Assembly (NCBI RefSeq): GCF_029643245.1
Contig: NZ_CP116398.1
Span: 620,001 to 684,000 of the forward strand
DNA: 64,000 bases
Source of the DNA: Methylomonas sp. EFPC3
Lineage (GTDB): Bacteria; Pseudomonadota; Gammaproteobacteria; Methylococcales; Methylomonadaceae
Direction: 5' to 3'
Shown: in pieces, positions 44,939 through 53,611 of the stretch
Layout of the letters: the number at the start of each line of letters is the position of its first letter
Position numbering within the stretch: the stretch's first letter is position 1
Translations under genes and position numbers: made by a program
Notes under the pieces: model-generated
Told to the model about the DNA's origin: nothing
The model's database searches: none
What the model saw: only the letters and a program-made list of their open reading frames with translations

Positions 44939-46852
44939 TTAAGAAGCGAGTGCGCTTCCTTGACTGATTTGGCCGTCGGCTTCGCTGGAGAGTTCCGGCT
45001 GGTCCGTCTCGGCTTCGAAAGTCATTTCAGGTTCAGGTTCCGGTTGCGGCGGTTCGATCATCCGGCCCTGCATCAGTTCGTCGATTTGGAATTTATCGAT
45101 GGTTTCCCAATCCATCAGGGCTTGCGCCATGTTGTGCAGGATCTCGATGTTTTCCTTCAGGATGTTCTCGGCGCGCTTGTAATTGCTGTCGATCACATGC
45201 CGGATTTCTTCGTCGATGGTTTGCGCCATTTTTTCCGACATCGGTTTGGCTTGCGGCCCCATGTACCCGCCTTCGCTATCGCCGTAGTCCATCGGACCCA
45301 ACCGCTCGGACAAGCCCCATTTGGTCACCATATTGCGGGCCAGTTGGGTGGCGCGCATGATGTCGTTGGAGGCGCCGGTAGTCACTTTGTTTTTACCGTA
45401 GATAAGTTCTTCGGCAACCCTGCCGCCGAACAGACTGGCGATCTGGCTTTCCAGTTTGTCTTTGGAAGCGCTGTACTGATCGCGCTCCGGCAAGAACATG
45501 GTGATGCCCAGGGCGCCGCCGCGCGGCATGATGCTGACTTTGTAAACCGGGTCGTGCTCGGGTACATTGCGGCCGACGATCGCGTGGCCGGCTTCATGGT
45601 AAGCGGTCATCAACAAGTCTTCCTTAGACATGATCATCGTCCGTTTTTCGGCGCCCATGATCATTTTGTCGCGCGCTTTGTCCAGGTCGTTCATGGTCAC
45701 GACTTTCTTATTATTGCGTGCCGCGAACAAGGCGCCTTCGTTGATCAGATTCGCCAGTTCAGCGCCGGAGAAACCCGGTGTGCCGCGCGCCAAGTCGGTC
45801 AGATTCACGTCTTCGGATAGCGGTACCCGGTCGCCGTGGACTTTCAGAATTTGCTCGCGGCCTTTGATATCGGGCAAACCGACTTGGACCTGGCGGTCGA
45901 AGCGGCCCGGCCGTAACAGGGCTTTGTCGAGAATGTCCGAGCGGTTGGTCGCGGCGATGACGATGATGCCTTCGCTACCACTGAAACCGTCCATTTCTAC
46001 CAGCAACTGGTTCAGGGTTTGCTCGCGCTCCTCGTTACCGCCACCCATGCCGGCGCCGCCGCGTTGGCGGCCAACCGCATCGATCTCGTCGATAAAGATG
46101 ATGCAAGGCGCGCGTTTCTTGGCTTCGGTGAACATGTCCCGCACCCGTGCCGCACCGACGCCGACGAACATCTCGACGAAATCGGAACCGGAGATCGAGA
46201 AGAAGGGGACGCCCGCTTCGCCGGCTATGGCTTTGGCCAGCAGCGTTTTACCGGTACCCGGAGGGCCAACCATCAACACGCCGCGCGGAATCTTGCCGCC
46301 CAGAGCTTCGTATTTGCCGGGATCGCGCAGGAAATCGACCATTTCTACCACGTCGTGCTTGGCTTCTTCGCAGCCGGCGACGTCTTTGAATCGGATCTTG
46401 ATCTGGTCCTCTGCCATCAATTTGGCCCGGCTTTTGCCAAACCCCATTTGGCCGTCGCGGCCGCCCATCGCTGCGGCCTGCTTGCGCATGAAGTAGACCA
46501 GCACGGCGATCAGCAACAGGGTCGGCGCCCAGGAAATAAAGATTTGCATCAGGGTGGACGGTTGTTGCGGTTTTTCCACCTTGATTTTCACCCCGTATTC
46601 CAGCAACTCGTCGATCATTCGCATGTCGTTCGGGTTGTAGGTGGAAAACCGGGTGCCGTTCGGACGGCGGCCGTCGACGTAATTGCCGTCGATCACCACT
46701 TCTTCGACCGCTTTGTTGCGAACGTCTTCGATAAAGTCGGAATACGAAATTTCGTAGTGCGGATCGTATTGCGGCATGCCGCGGTTGAAAATGGCCGAGA
46801 TGATCAAACCGACCGCAGCGAAAATCGTCAGAATAATGAAATACTTTTTCAT
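44939..46852 (-). CDS. ftsH: ATP-dependent zinc metalloprotease FtsH
   Basis: The 637-residue protein has two N-terminal membrane helices (about 5-22 and 100-120) flanking a periplasmic domain. The AAA module has Walker [10 protein letters not shown] near 195, Walker [12 protein letters not shown] and an SRH segment RPGRFDRQV. The protease has HEAGH near 415 as the zinc motif. It degrades membrane and short-lived cytoplasmic proteins, and HflK/HflC, encoded immediately upstream, modulate it. The C-terminal tail is acidic. Length is normal. Confidence 0.97.
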   Translation of the reverse strand: MKKYFIILTIFAAVGLIISAIFNRGMPQYDPHYEISYSDFIEDVRNKAVEEVVIDGNYVDGRRPNGTRFSTYNPNDMRMIDELLEYGVKIKVEKPQQPSTLMQIFISWAPTLLLIAVLVYFMRKQAAAMGGRDGQMGFGKSRAKLMAEDQIKIRFKDVAGCEEAKHDVVEMVDFLRDPGKYEALGGKIPRGVLMVGPPGTGKTLLAKAIAGEAGVPFFSISGSDFVEMFVGVGAARVRDMFTEAKKRAPCIIFIDEIDAVGRQRGGAGMGGGNEEREQTLNQLLVEMDGFSGSEGIIVIAATNRSDILDKALLRPGRFDRQVQVGLPDIKGREQILKVHGDRVPLSEDVNLTDLARGTPGFSGAELANLINEGALFAARNNKKVVTMNDLDKARDKMIMGAEKRTMIMSKEDLLMTAYHEAGHAIVGRNVPEHDPVYKVSIMPRGGALGITMFLPERDQYSASKDKLESQIASLFGGRVAEELIYGKNKVTTGASNDIMRATQLARNMVTKWGLSERLGPMDYGDSEGGYMGPQAKPMSEKMAQTIDEEIRHVIDSNYKRAENILKENIEILHNMAQALMDWETIDKFQIDELMQGRMIEPPQPEPEPEMTFEAETDQPELSSEADGQISQGSALAS

Positions 46853-46867
46853 GATTTCGCTCCGGTG

Positions 46868-47731
46868 TTATTTCTCGCTGGAGAAATATTTGAAGAAATC
46901 GGAGTTCGGCTTCAGCACCAAGGTATCCTGCGTTTTTTCGAAGGAGGTTTGATAGGCCTGCAGACTGCGGTAGAACGCGTAAAACTCCGGATTTTTGCCG
47001 AAACTCTTAGCGTAAATCTCGGCCGATTGCGCGTCGCCGCGACCGCGGATATTCTCGGCGTCGCGTTGGGCATTGGCGACTATCACTTGTTTCTGCTTAT
47101 CGGCTTCGGCGCTGATCTGCTCGGCGCTTTCCGCACCCTGCGAGCGGAATTCGCGGGCGACCCGCTCCCGTTCGGCGCGCATGCGCTGGAATACCGAGCT
47201 ACTCACTTCCTGCGGCAGATCGATCCGTTTGATGCGGATATCGATCAGCTCGATGCCGAACTTCTCGGCGGTCGGCGACAACTTGGCCAACAGCGTTTCG
47301 CGTAATTCGCTACGGTCTTCCGAGATCAATTGCTTGATGGTACGCACGCCGAATTCGCTGCGCATCGCGTCTTTCATGATTTGGTCGAGGCGGAGATTGG
47401 CTTGAAACTCGTCGCCGCCGACCGTGGTATAAAAGAGGCCCACATCACCTATCCGCCATTTGGCGAACGAGTCGACAATAACGTTCTTCTTTTCGGAGGT
47501 AAGAAAACGCTCGGACTTGGCGTCCAAGGTCAGCACGCGCGCATCAAACGTACTGACATTATTGATGAGGGGGGCCTTAAAGTGGAGTCCGGGCTTGTAG
47601 TCGGATTCGACCATCTCGCCGAGACGAAACAGAATGGCTTTCTCGTGTTCCTTCACGTAGAAAACCGACATGTAACCGAGTACCAACAGGGACAGACCGG
47701 CTGGAATCAAAATTTGGGTTCTGCTGCTCAT
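46868..47731 (-). CDS. hflC: FtsH modulator HflC
   Basis: The 287-residue protein has one N-terminal transmembrane helix (ILIPAGLSLLVLGYMSVFY), a SPFH/Band 7 domain and a helical coiled region (ERVAREFRSQGAESAEQI). HflC pairs with HflK to form a large periplasmic cage around FtsH. The start overlaps the hflK stop by four bases (ATGA), and ftsH begins 15 bases after its stop. Confidence 0.96.
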   Translation of the reverse strand: MSSRTQILIPAGLSLLVLGYMSVFYVKEHEKAILFRLGEMVESDYKPGLHFKAPLINNVSTFDARVLTLDAKSERFLTSEKKNVIVDSFAKWRIGDVGLFYTTVGGDEFQANLRLDQIMKDAMRSEFGVRTIKQLISEDRSELRETLLAKLSPTAEKFGIELIDIRIKRIDLPQEVSSSVFQRMRAERERVAREFRSQGAESAEQISAEADKQKQVIVANAQRDAENIRGRGDAQSAEIYAKSFGKNPEFYAFYRSLQAYQTSFEKTQDTLVLKPNSDFFKYFSSEK

Positions 47732-48891
47732 TGTTTGCTCCTGCTTGGGCGTAATTCTGTGCCGACGGTTTTGCGGACCGCGCCTTTATCGGCGTTGTGC
47801 GGTTCGGATACCGATTCGACTTCGTTATTGCCGGCTGCGCCGGTGCCGTGTTGTTGGAAGGTTTGCGGCATCGGCATGTACAGCGTTGGATTGGTATTGT
47901 CGGCTTCGAGCATCACTTTGTTAGTGTTGCTGTACAGTTTTTCTTTGGCTTCCAGGTACAGGCGCTTGCGGGTGATGGCCGGGCTTTTTTCGTATTCCAC
48001 CAGCAGTTGGTCGAAGCGTTCGGTTTCGCCTTTGGCTTTGGCGACTTTTTCCGCTTCGTAGGCTTCGGCTTCCTGCACAATCCGTCCCGCCGCACCGCGG
48101 GCCTTCGGAATCACTTCGTTGGCGTAGGCTTCCGCTTCGTTGATCAGGCGTTGTTTATCCTCGCGGGCGCGGATGGCGTCTTCGAAGGCGCCTTGCACTT
48201 CCTCGGGCGGTTGCGCATCTTGCAGATTGACGCTGGCGATGCTGATACCGGTTTTGTATTCATCCATACCGGCCTGAATCTGTTCCTTGATTTCGGCAAC
48301 AATCTGGCTACGGCCCTCGGTCAGGACGAAGTCCATACTGTTGCGGCCGATCACGGCCCGTTCGACGCTCTCGGTCAGTTGTTTCAACGTGTTTTCGTTG
48401 TTCTTGACGTTGAACAGATAATCTCTGGCGTTATTAATTTGGTATTGAACCGCTAAGCGCACGGCGATGATGTTTTCGTCGGCGGTCAGCATTAACGACT
48501 CTTGCGGAATCAGCGACGATTTGCTGACACGGCTGCTGTCGGTATAGCCCACTTCAATGAAGCGTTGCTGTTCGACGTTGACGATAGCCACGTTCTCGAA
48601 CGGCACCGGAATGTGCCAGTTCGGGCCGGGCATCGTGGTTTCCGAGTAGGCGCCGAAGCGGGTTACCACGCCGCGGTTGCCTTGGTCGACGATGTAGAAG
48701 CCGCTGGCCAGCCAGACCACCGCCAAGGTGCCGCCGAACGCAGAAGCCACTTTGCCGGTGGAAAACATGCTTTTGTGGCCGTTGAAAAAATCGCCGGTCT
48801 TTTCCGACACCTGCTTCCAATACTTGTCTATCTCCAGCCTCCAATCCGGTTGTGGCGTCTGCTTACTGGTATTGTGTTTTTCTGATGACAT
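47728..48891 (-). CDS. hflK: FtsH modulator HflK
   Basis: The 387-residue protein has a cytoplasmic N-terminus, one transmembrane helix (about 50-70, SAFGGTLAVVWLASGFYIV), a SPFH/Band 7 domain (VVTRFGAYSETTMPGPNWH) and a coiled helix rich in Ala, Glu and Lys (NEAEAYANEVIPKARG). ATG 48891 follows AGGAG by 7 bases. It partners HflC. The order hflK-hflC-ftsH differs from the hfq-hflX-hflK-hflC block of enterobacteria. Confidence 0.95.
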   Translation of the reverse strand: MSSEKHNTSKQTPQPDWRLEIDKYWKQVSEKTGDFFNGHKSMFSTGKVASAFGGTLAVVWLASGFYIVDQGNRGVVTRFGAYSETTMPGPNWHIPVPFENVAIVNVEQQRFIEVGYTDSSRVSKSSLIPQESLMLTADENIIAVRLAVQYQINNARDYLFNVKNNENTLKQLTESVERAVIGRNSMDFVLTEGRSQIVAEIKEQIQAGMDEYKTGISIASVNLQDAQPPEEVQGAFEDAIRAREDKQRLINEAEAYANEVIPKARGAAGRIVQEAEAYEAEKVAKAKGETERFDQLLVEYEKSPAITRKRLYLEAKEKLYSNTNKVMLEADNTNPTLYMPMPQTFQQHGTGAAGNNEVESVSEPHNADKGAVRKTVGTELRPSRSKQ

Positions 48892-48941
48892 AATCACTCC
48901 TCTTGTAGTGTTCGCCTGACCTGAGTCATTGATTGTTATTG

Positions 48942-50171
48942 TTAACCGTCCTTGGGTTCGAGAAATAGCATAAGGTCAAAGCCGAACTGTTGTTTCAATT
49001 TTTTTAACGCTTCGTTCTGGATTTGCCGGACTCGTTCTCGAGTAACATGCAGTTGGTCGGCAACGGCTTGCAAAGTCATTTCCGTGTGATCGTGCAAGCC
49101 GAAGCGCATCGTCAGAATCGCTGCCTGTTTTTCCGGTAACGACGCCACCGCTTTGTCGACGTATTGAGCTAGATCGTTGTCGATTAGTTCATCGAGCGGC
49201 AGACTGAACTGGTGCTGTTGCATCTTAGCCATCAGATCCAGACCGTCGTCTTCGTCGCCGATTGTCGCGTCCAGGGAGTGTGTGGATTGGTAATAACTGC
49301 TGATGGTTTTGATCTCTTGTTCGGTCAGGTCGCAGCAAGCCTTGAGCTCGGCGATGCTTGGCCAGCGTTCGGTCTTTAGGTAGCAGTTGCGCATGGCCTC
49401 GAACACTACCGAGGCTTTTTCCGCCAAGGCCACCGGCAAACGCACGATTTTTTCCTGTTTGACGATCAAGCGCGATATGGCTTGTTTGATCCAATAGATA
49501 GCGTAAGTCGAAAAGCAGATGCCGCGTTCCGCATCGAAACGGTCGACCGCTTTAATCAAGCCGACCAAGCCTTCTTGCATCAGATCGTCGAAACTAAGGT
49601 TGTTGGTTTTGTATTTGTGGGCCACGAACGCCACCAATCCGGTGTTGGCCGATATGGTTTGCTGGCGGATGGTTTTCAATTCGCGAATTGCCAGTTTGAG
49701 TTCGGCTAAATAGTCCGCGTGTAGGGTGGGATCTGCGGCCAGCGTTTTCAGGATGTCGCCGGCGCTATCGATCAGGAACACCGGCAACAAGTGCAAACTG
49801 TACAACAACTGGTTTACTGTACGCCGGTGGGGGTCCAAAAGTTGTACAATGTTTTGCGGTTGTACAACTTCTTGCGCGGCTTTGAAGTTGGCTGCGGTAT
49901 TTTGTACAAGTGACTCTTGCTTGTACAACAGTTCTATCAGGCGCTTGGCTTCGTCCGAATTTTTCGCAATCATCAATTCGGAGCAATCGATGCCGCGCTG
50001 CAGTTCGTTGAGTAAACGTTTGGCTATCAGCGGACTAACCTGCTGATTATCAAGCAATAACTGGTTGAGACGGTTCCGGGCTTGCTCCATGCGCACGCTT
50101 AAGGTGCCTGGCTCGGCATCCGCGATAGTGACTGTCTCGCTAGCAAAGGATAGTGCGGCTGTATTAGACAT
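48942..50171 (-). CDS. Sigma-70 family factor (regions 2-4) divergent from litR
   Basis: The 409-residue protein has sigma region 2 (about 180-250, with NTGLVAFVAHKY, DDLMQEGLVGLIKAVDRFD, GICFSTYAIYWIKQAI), region 3 and region 4 (about 330-400, with LPEKQAAILTMRFGLHD and VTRERVRQIQNEALKKLK). The N-terminal 170 residues are not like RpoD region 1.1 and carry long helical segments. It looks like a group 2 or 3 alternative factor with an unusual N-terminus. It is divergent from the LitR-like gene across 91 bp and contains several TGTACA palindromes, so light control is an attractive inference. Confidence 0.88.
   Translation of the reverse strand: MSNTAALSFASETVTIADAEPGTLSVRMEQARNRLNQLLLDNQQVSPLIAKRLLNELQRGIDCSELMIAKNSDEAKRLIELLYKQESLVQNTAANFKAAQEVVQPQNIVQLLDPHRRTVNQLLYSLHLLPVFLIDSAGDILKTLAADPTLHADYLAELKLAIRELKTIRQQTISANTGLVAFVAHKYKTNNLSFDDLMQEGLVGLIKAVDRFDAERGICFSTYAIYWIKQAISRLIVKQEKIVRLPVALAEKASVVFEAMRNCYLKTERWPSIAELKACCDLTEQEIKTISSYYQSTHSLDATIGDEDDGLDLMAKMQQHQFSLPLDELIDNDLAQYVDKAVASLPEKQAAILTMRFGLHDHTEMTLQAVADQLHVTRERVRQIQNEALKKLKQQFGFDLMLFLEPKDG
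49799..49928. promoter_or_regulatory. Cluster of TGTAC elements inside the sigma factor gene
   Basis: Within 130 bp there are six TGTAC sites, four of them full TTGTACAA palindromes (49842, 49860, 49902, 49921). They fall into three pairs with 19, 18 and 19 bases start to start. The pair at 49843/49861 is exactly TGTACA-N12-TGTACA, the same arrangement as in the litR promoter. In the sigma reading frame three of the palindromes encode Val-Gln with the same GTA-CAA codons and the fourth encodes Leu-Tyr-Lys. Regulator binding is inferred. Confidence 0.5.
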
Positions 50172-50245
50172 AATCGTTTCGCTCGTTGAATTAAGTTGTT
50201 GGCAAATACGTTACTAGATTGTAAAATGTTTGTCAAAATAAAATA

Positions 50246-50269
50246 TGTACAAAACGTGAACAATGTACT
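50246..50269 (+). promoter_or_regulatory. Candidate LitR-type operator overlapping the litR start
   Basis: TGTACA (50246-50251), 12 bases, then TGTACT (50264-50269). From memory, LitR-type regulators of Pseudomonas putida bind TGTACA-like elements spaced by 12. The second half-site overlaps the ATG at 50263, so binding would block expression, which suggests autorepression. Confidence 0.6.
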
Positions 50270-51165
50270 CAATTAAAGCCATTACATCGTTAACGGGTTT
50301 GACACCGGAAACGCTAAGAGCCTGGGAACGCCGCTATGCTTGTGTCACGCCGGCGCGCAACGACACCGGCAGGCGTTTCTATTCGCAGCAGGATCTGGAC
50401 AAGTTGACGCTGTTGGTGAACTTGACCGGGCAAGGGCATTCCATCGGTAAACTCGCCGGTCTGAGCTGGCAACAGCTCAGCGATTTGCAAAACCAGTCTG
50501 AACTACAGCAGCGGCGCGAGCCGGTGCCGTTTCTGGAGCAAATTGCGGATGCCTTACGCGAATACCGTATCGAACGTTGCGAGCAGTTGTTGAAGAAAGC
50601 GTTGCTGGTCAGCGAGCCGTTGGACTACGCCCGCGACGTTTTGTTGCCGGCGATGCAAAAGGTCGGGGATTTGTGGCACCGGGGCAAAATCAACATCGCC
50701 CAGGAGCATATGTTCTCGTCCTGCGTGAAACGCATCGTGCTCAGTATGGTGAACAATCTGCATCGCCATTCCCGCAACAATCCGGGGATTATGTTGGCCA
50801 CGCCCAGCGGCGAGCCGCACGAATTCGGCATATTGGTCAGTTGCTTGATCGCCGCGGCGCAGAACTACAATTGCTATTACCTGGGTGCAGATTTGCCGGC
50901 GGAAGACATCATCGAAGCAGCGCGGCACTTGGCGCCTGAGTTATTGGTGATCGGCATGGTGAAAACCCCGCCGGAAGCGGTTACGGTCGAGCATTTGCAC
51001 CGACTGCTGGATGCGGCGCGGCAGGACGATTTGAAAGTCTGGTTGGGCGGTGGCGGTGCTTTGTATTTGCTGGGCGCGGAAGATCCTGCGGTCGCCAACG
51101 TAGATGTCGTCTCCGACATTGACCAATTCAACGCCAAGATCCGGCAGCAGCGGATTTCACATTAA
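50263..51165 (+). CDS. litR: LitR/CarH-like MerR-family regulator with B12-binding photosensory domain
   Basis: The 300-residue protein has an N-terminal MerR winged helix (YSIKAITSLTGLTPETLRAWERRY, first 20 shown in part by SIKAITSLTGL) and a C-terminal cobalamin module. The cap helix bundle shows W-x9-EH (WHRGKINIAQEH), and the Rossmann part shows EPHEFG, the ExHxxG form seen in CarH. These are the residues that hold adenosylcobalamin in light-sensing CarH/LitR. In the dark the tetramer represses and light releases it. It is divergent from the sigma gene and probably controls the short LOV-phrB run at 36574-44871 and itself. Confidence 0.88.
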   Translation: MYSIKAITSLTGLTPETLRAWERRYACVTPARNDTGRRFYSQQDLDKLTLLVNLTGQGHSIGKLAGLSWQQLSDLQNQSELQQRREPVPFLEQIADALREYRIERCEQLLKKALLVSEPLDYARDVLLPAMQKVGDLWHRGKINIAQEHMFSSCVKRIVLSMVNNLHRHSRNNPGIMLATPSGEPHEFGILVSCLIAAAQNYNCYYLGADLPAEDIIEAARHLAPELLVIGMVKTPPEAVTVEHLHRLLDAARQDDLKVWLGGGGALYLLGAEDPAVANVDVVSDIDQFNAKIRQQRISH

Positions 51166-51201
51166 ACCGGCCGGTAGGCCGGCACTATTACCGCAGCGTC
51201 G

Positions 51202-51846
51202 CTAAGAAGCGACGAATTGGCCGACGTAAGGGTTGCTGCGCATTTCGGCGCCGAAAGTCGACATCGGGCCGTGGCCGGGAATGAATCTGACGTCTTCGCC
51301 CAGCGGCCAGAGCTTGTTGACGATCGAATCAATCAAGGTCTGGTAATCGCCTTTCGGGAAATCGGTGCGGCCAATCGAACCTTTGAACAGCACGTCGCCC
51401 ACCAACGCCAGTCGTTCCGTCTCGCTGAAAAACACCACATGGCCGGGGGTATGGCCAGGGCAGTGGAGGACCTGCAACACTTCGTTGCCGATCTTGACCG
51501 TGTCGCCGTCGTTGAGCCAGCGCTGCGGCGTGAAGCCGGCCGACTGCGGAAAGCCGAACATGCGGCATTGTTCCGGTAACAATTTGATCCAGAAATCGTC
51601 TTCCAGCTGCGGTCCGATGATCGGTAACGACAATTTGGCGGCCAACTCCGCCGTGCCGCCGACATGATCCAGATGGCCGTGGGTCAACAGTAAGGCCTCC
51701 AGTTCGACTCCTTGTTTTTTTACTTCGCTGAGCAACAAATCAATGTCGCCGCCCGGATCGACCAAAGCGGCTTTATGGGTTTGTTCGCAGACGAGCAGGG
51801 TGCAGTTTTGTTGGTAGGCTGTGACGGGGATGATGGTGTAGCGCAT
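51202..51846 (-). CDS. Metallo-beta-lactamase fold hydrolase (YcbL/glyoxalase II-like)
   Basis: The 214-residue protein has the zinc motif [11 protein letters not shown] near residue 55, [30 protein letters not shown] with the bridging Asp, and FIPGHGP. Size and motifs match YcbL-type type II glyoxalases, which hydrolyse S-lactoylglutathione or related thioesters but lack the C-terminal domain of GloB. ATG 51846 matches the family start ([15 protein letters not shown]). It ends near the litR stop, convergent with it. Confidence 0.9.
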   Translation of the reverse strand: MRYTIIPVTAYQQNCTLLVCEQTHKAALVDPGGDIDLLLSEVKKQGVELEALLLTHGHLDHVGGTAELAAKLSLPIIGPQLEDDFWIKLLPEQCRMFGFPQSAGFTPQRWLNDGDTVKIGNEVLQVLHCPGHTPGHVVFFSETERLALVGDVLFKGSIGRTDFPKGDYQTLIDSIVNKLWPLGEDVRFIPGHGPMSTFGAEMRSNPYVGQFVAS

Positions 51847-51863
51847 GGAAGTTGAATTGAGGG

Positions 51864-52403
51864 TTAGTCCCTGGCACCTTGACATTTCTGGTTTTGTTCA
51901 GTGAGGCGGCCGTTTTTTAGAGTGATATCAGCTGTTGATTTTCTAGTTGGAAAATTCGGCGCATCATTCTCTGTATTTTCCAGAACATCAAGCGTGAAAA
52001 CCTTATCACCATGGGTGTTTAAATAGGTTGTTTTTACATCAAGCTTCGGGATTGTCCGGCACCCCTTGCCGCCTACAGGCATGAAGTCAACCAATGGGTA
52101 ACTATCTGGTTTGCCATTCTCGCCTTCTCCAAATTCGAAAACAGCCAGATATTGAGTCCAGCCGTTGCCGCCGGTGTAACCTTCAAGAGTAAAAATTGCC
52201 AGAAAGTTAACCGCAATTGAATTTAGGCTGATGGCTTGTACTTCCCAAGATTTCGACGGAGAGGAGCCGTATGAGTCACTTAATAATTCAGTCAGCTTTT
52301 TTATTTGAATCTCTAGCTCAGTAGGGATACCGGATTTTGTGGTTTCGGCATGCCCTATTGAAATGAAGCAAGTTAACAAAACAACTAACCCAAAGAATCT
52401 CAT
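51864..52403 (-). CDS. Secreted protein of unknown function
   Basis: The 179-residue protein starts with a signal peptide ([19 protein letters not shown]) and has a mature domain with beta-rich segments [18 protein letters not shown] and [13 protein letters not shown]. No family recognised. Its base composition looks more AT-rich than its neighbours, hinting at transfer or relaxed selection. It lies 17 bases after sucB and 17 before the metallo-hydrolase gene, possibly co-transcribed by read-through. Confidence 0.72.
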   Translation of the reverse strand: MRFFGLVVLLTCFISIGHAETTKSGIPTELEIQIKKLTELLSDSYGSSPSKSWEVQAISLNSIAVNFLAIFTLEGYTGGNGWTQYLAVFEFGEGENGKPDSYPLVDFMPVGGKGCRTIPKLDVKTTYLNTHGDKVFTLDVLENTENDAPNFPTRKSTADITLKNGRLTEQNQKCQGARD

Positions 52404-52420
52404 ATAAATGCAACCGATTT

Positions 52421-53611
52421 TTAGATGTTCAACAGCAAATGCGCCGGAGCTTCCAAGCATTCCTTGATGATGCCGAGGAATTGCACCGCTTCCTTGCCGT
52501 CCACCAGACGGTGGTCGTAGGACAAGGCCAGGTACATGATAGGCCGGATCACGATTTCGCCGTTCTCGACCACCGGCCGGTCCTTGATCGCATGCATGCC
52601 CAAAATCGCGCATTGCGGCGGGTTTAAGATCGGTGTGGACAACATCGAGCCGAAGATGCCGCCGTTGGTGATGGTAAAGGTACCGCCGCTGAGGTCTTCG
52701 ACACTGATCGAGCCGTTGCGGGCTTTGTTGCTGAAGTCGTGGATGCCTTTTTCGATGCCGGCGAAATCGAGCTGGTCGGCGTCGCGCAAAATCGGCACGA
52801 TCAAGCCGCGCTGGGTGGTGACGGCGATACCGATGTCGTAATAACCGTGATAGATGATGTCGTTACCGTCGATCGAGGCGTTGATGGCCGGGAAGCGTTT
52901 CAAGGCTTCGATGGACGCCTTGACGAAAAACGACATGAAGCCGAGTTTGATGTTGTGCTTGGCTTCGAACCGGTCTTTATATTGGTTGCGCAGTTCGATG
53001 ACCGCTTTCAGGTTGACTTCGTTGAAGGTGGTTAACATTGCCGCGTTTTGTTGGGCCTGCAACAGCCGCTCGGCAACCTTGGCCCGCAACCGGGTCATTG
53101 GTACCCGTTGCTCAGGCCGCAATGCGGCAATAGCCGTCGCGGAAATCGGAGAATGGCTACTGTCGGCCGCTGAAGCAACCACGGCGGGCGCCGGTTCCGG
53201 CTGCACTTGCTGGTCTTGCAAATAGTCCAGCACGTCGCTTTTCAGAATCCGGCCGTGTTTGCCGGAGCCGTGGATTGAGCTTGGGTCCAGTTCCTTTTCG
53301 GCTACCAGTTTGCGGACCGACGGGCTGAGCGGCGCTTCCTCCGGCTTTGCCGCCGGCGCGGCCGTCTTGGCGCTCTGCACATCGAGCTTGGCCAGCAACT
53401 GGCCACCGACGACGGTTTCGCCGTCTTGAACGACGATGGCTTCCAGTGTGCCGGATTTCGGGGCCGGCACTTCCAGAATCACTTTATCGGTTTCCAGGTC
53501 GGCCAGATTTTCGCCTTCGTTGACCCATTCCCCGGCCTGTTTGTGCCAAGCGACCAGCGTGGCGTCGGACACCGATTCGGGGAGGCTGGGTACCAAAATG
53601 TCAAAGCTCAT
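52421..53611 (-). CDS. sucB: Dihydrolipoyl succinyltransferase, E2 of 2-oxoglutarate dehydrogenase
   Basis: The 396-residue protein has an N-terminal lipoyl domain with the lipoylated Lys in [10 protein letters not shown], a hinge rich in Ala and Pro, a peripheral-subunit-binding domain ([27 protein letters not shown], part), and the acyltransferase core ending with [19 protein letters not shown], which has the catalytic His and Asp. It transfers succinyl groups from E1 to CoA in the TCA cycle. It overlaps sucA by 11 bases. ATG 53611 is chosen to fit the family start. Confidence 0.96.
   Translation of the reverse strand: MSFDILVPSLPESVSDATLVAWHKQAGEWVNEGENLADLETDKVILEVPAPKSGTLEAIVVQDGETVVGGQLLAKLDVQSAKTAAPAAKPEEAPLSPSVRKLVAEKELDPSSIHGSGKHGRILKSDVLDYLQDQQVQPEPAPAVVASAADSSHSPISATAIAALRPEQRVPMTRLRAKVAERLLQAQQNAAMLTTFNEVNLKAVIELRNQYKDRFEAKHNIKLGFMSFFVKASIEALKRFPAINASIDGNDIIYHGYYDIGIAVTTQRGLIVPILRDADQLDFAGIEKGIHDFSNKARNGSISVEDLSGGTFTITNGGIFGSMLSTPILNPPQCAILGMHAIKDRPVVENGEIVIRPIMYLALSYDHRLVDGKEAVQFLGIIKECLEAPAHLLLNI

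Noticed and set aside
51202-51846. GloB assignment for the metallo-hydrolase
   Set aside because: At 214 residues it lacks the C-terminal glyoxalase II domain, so a YcbL-like call is safer.
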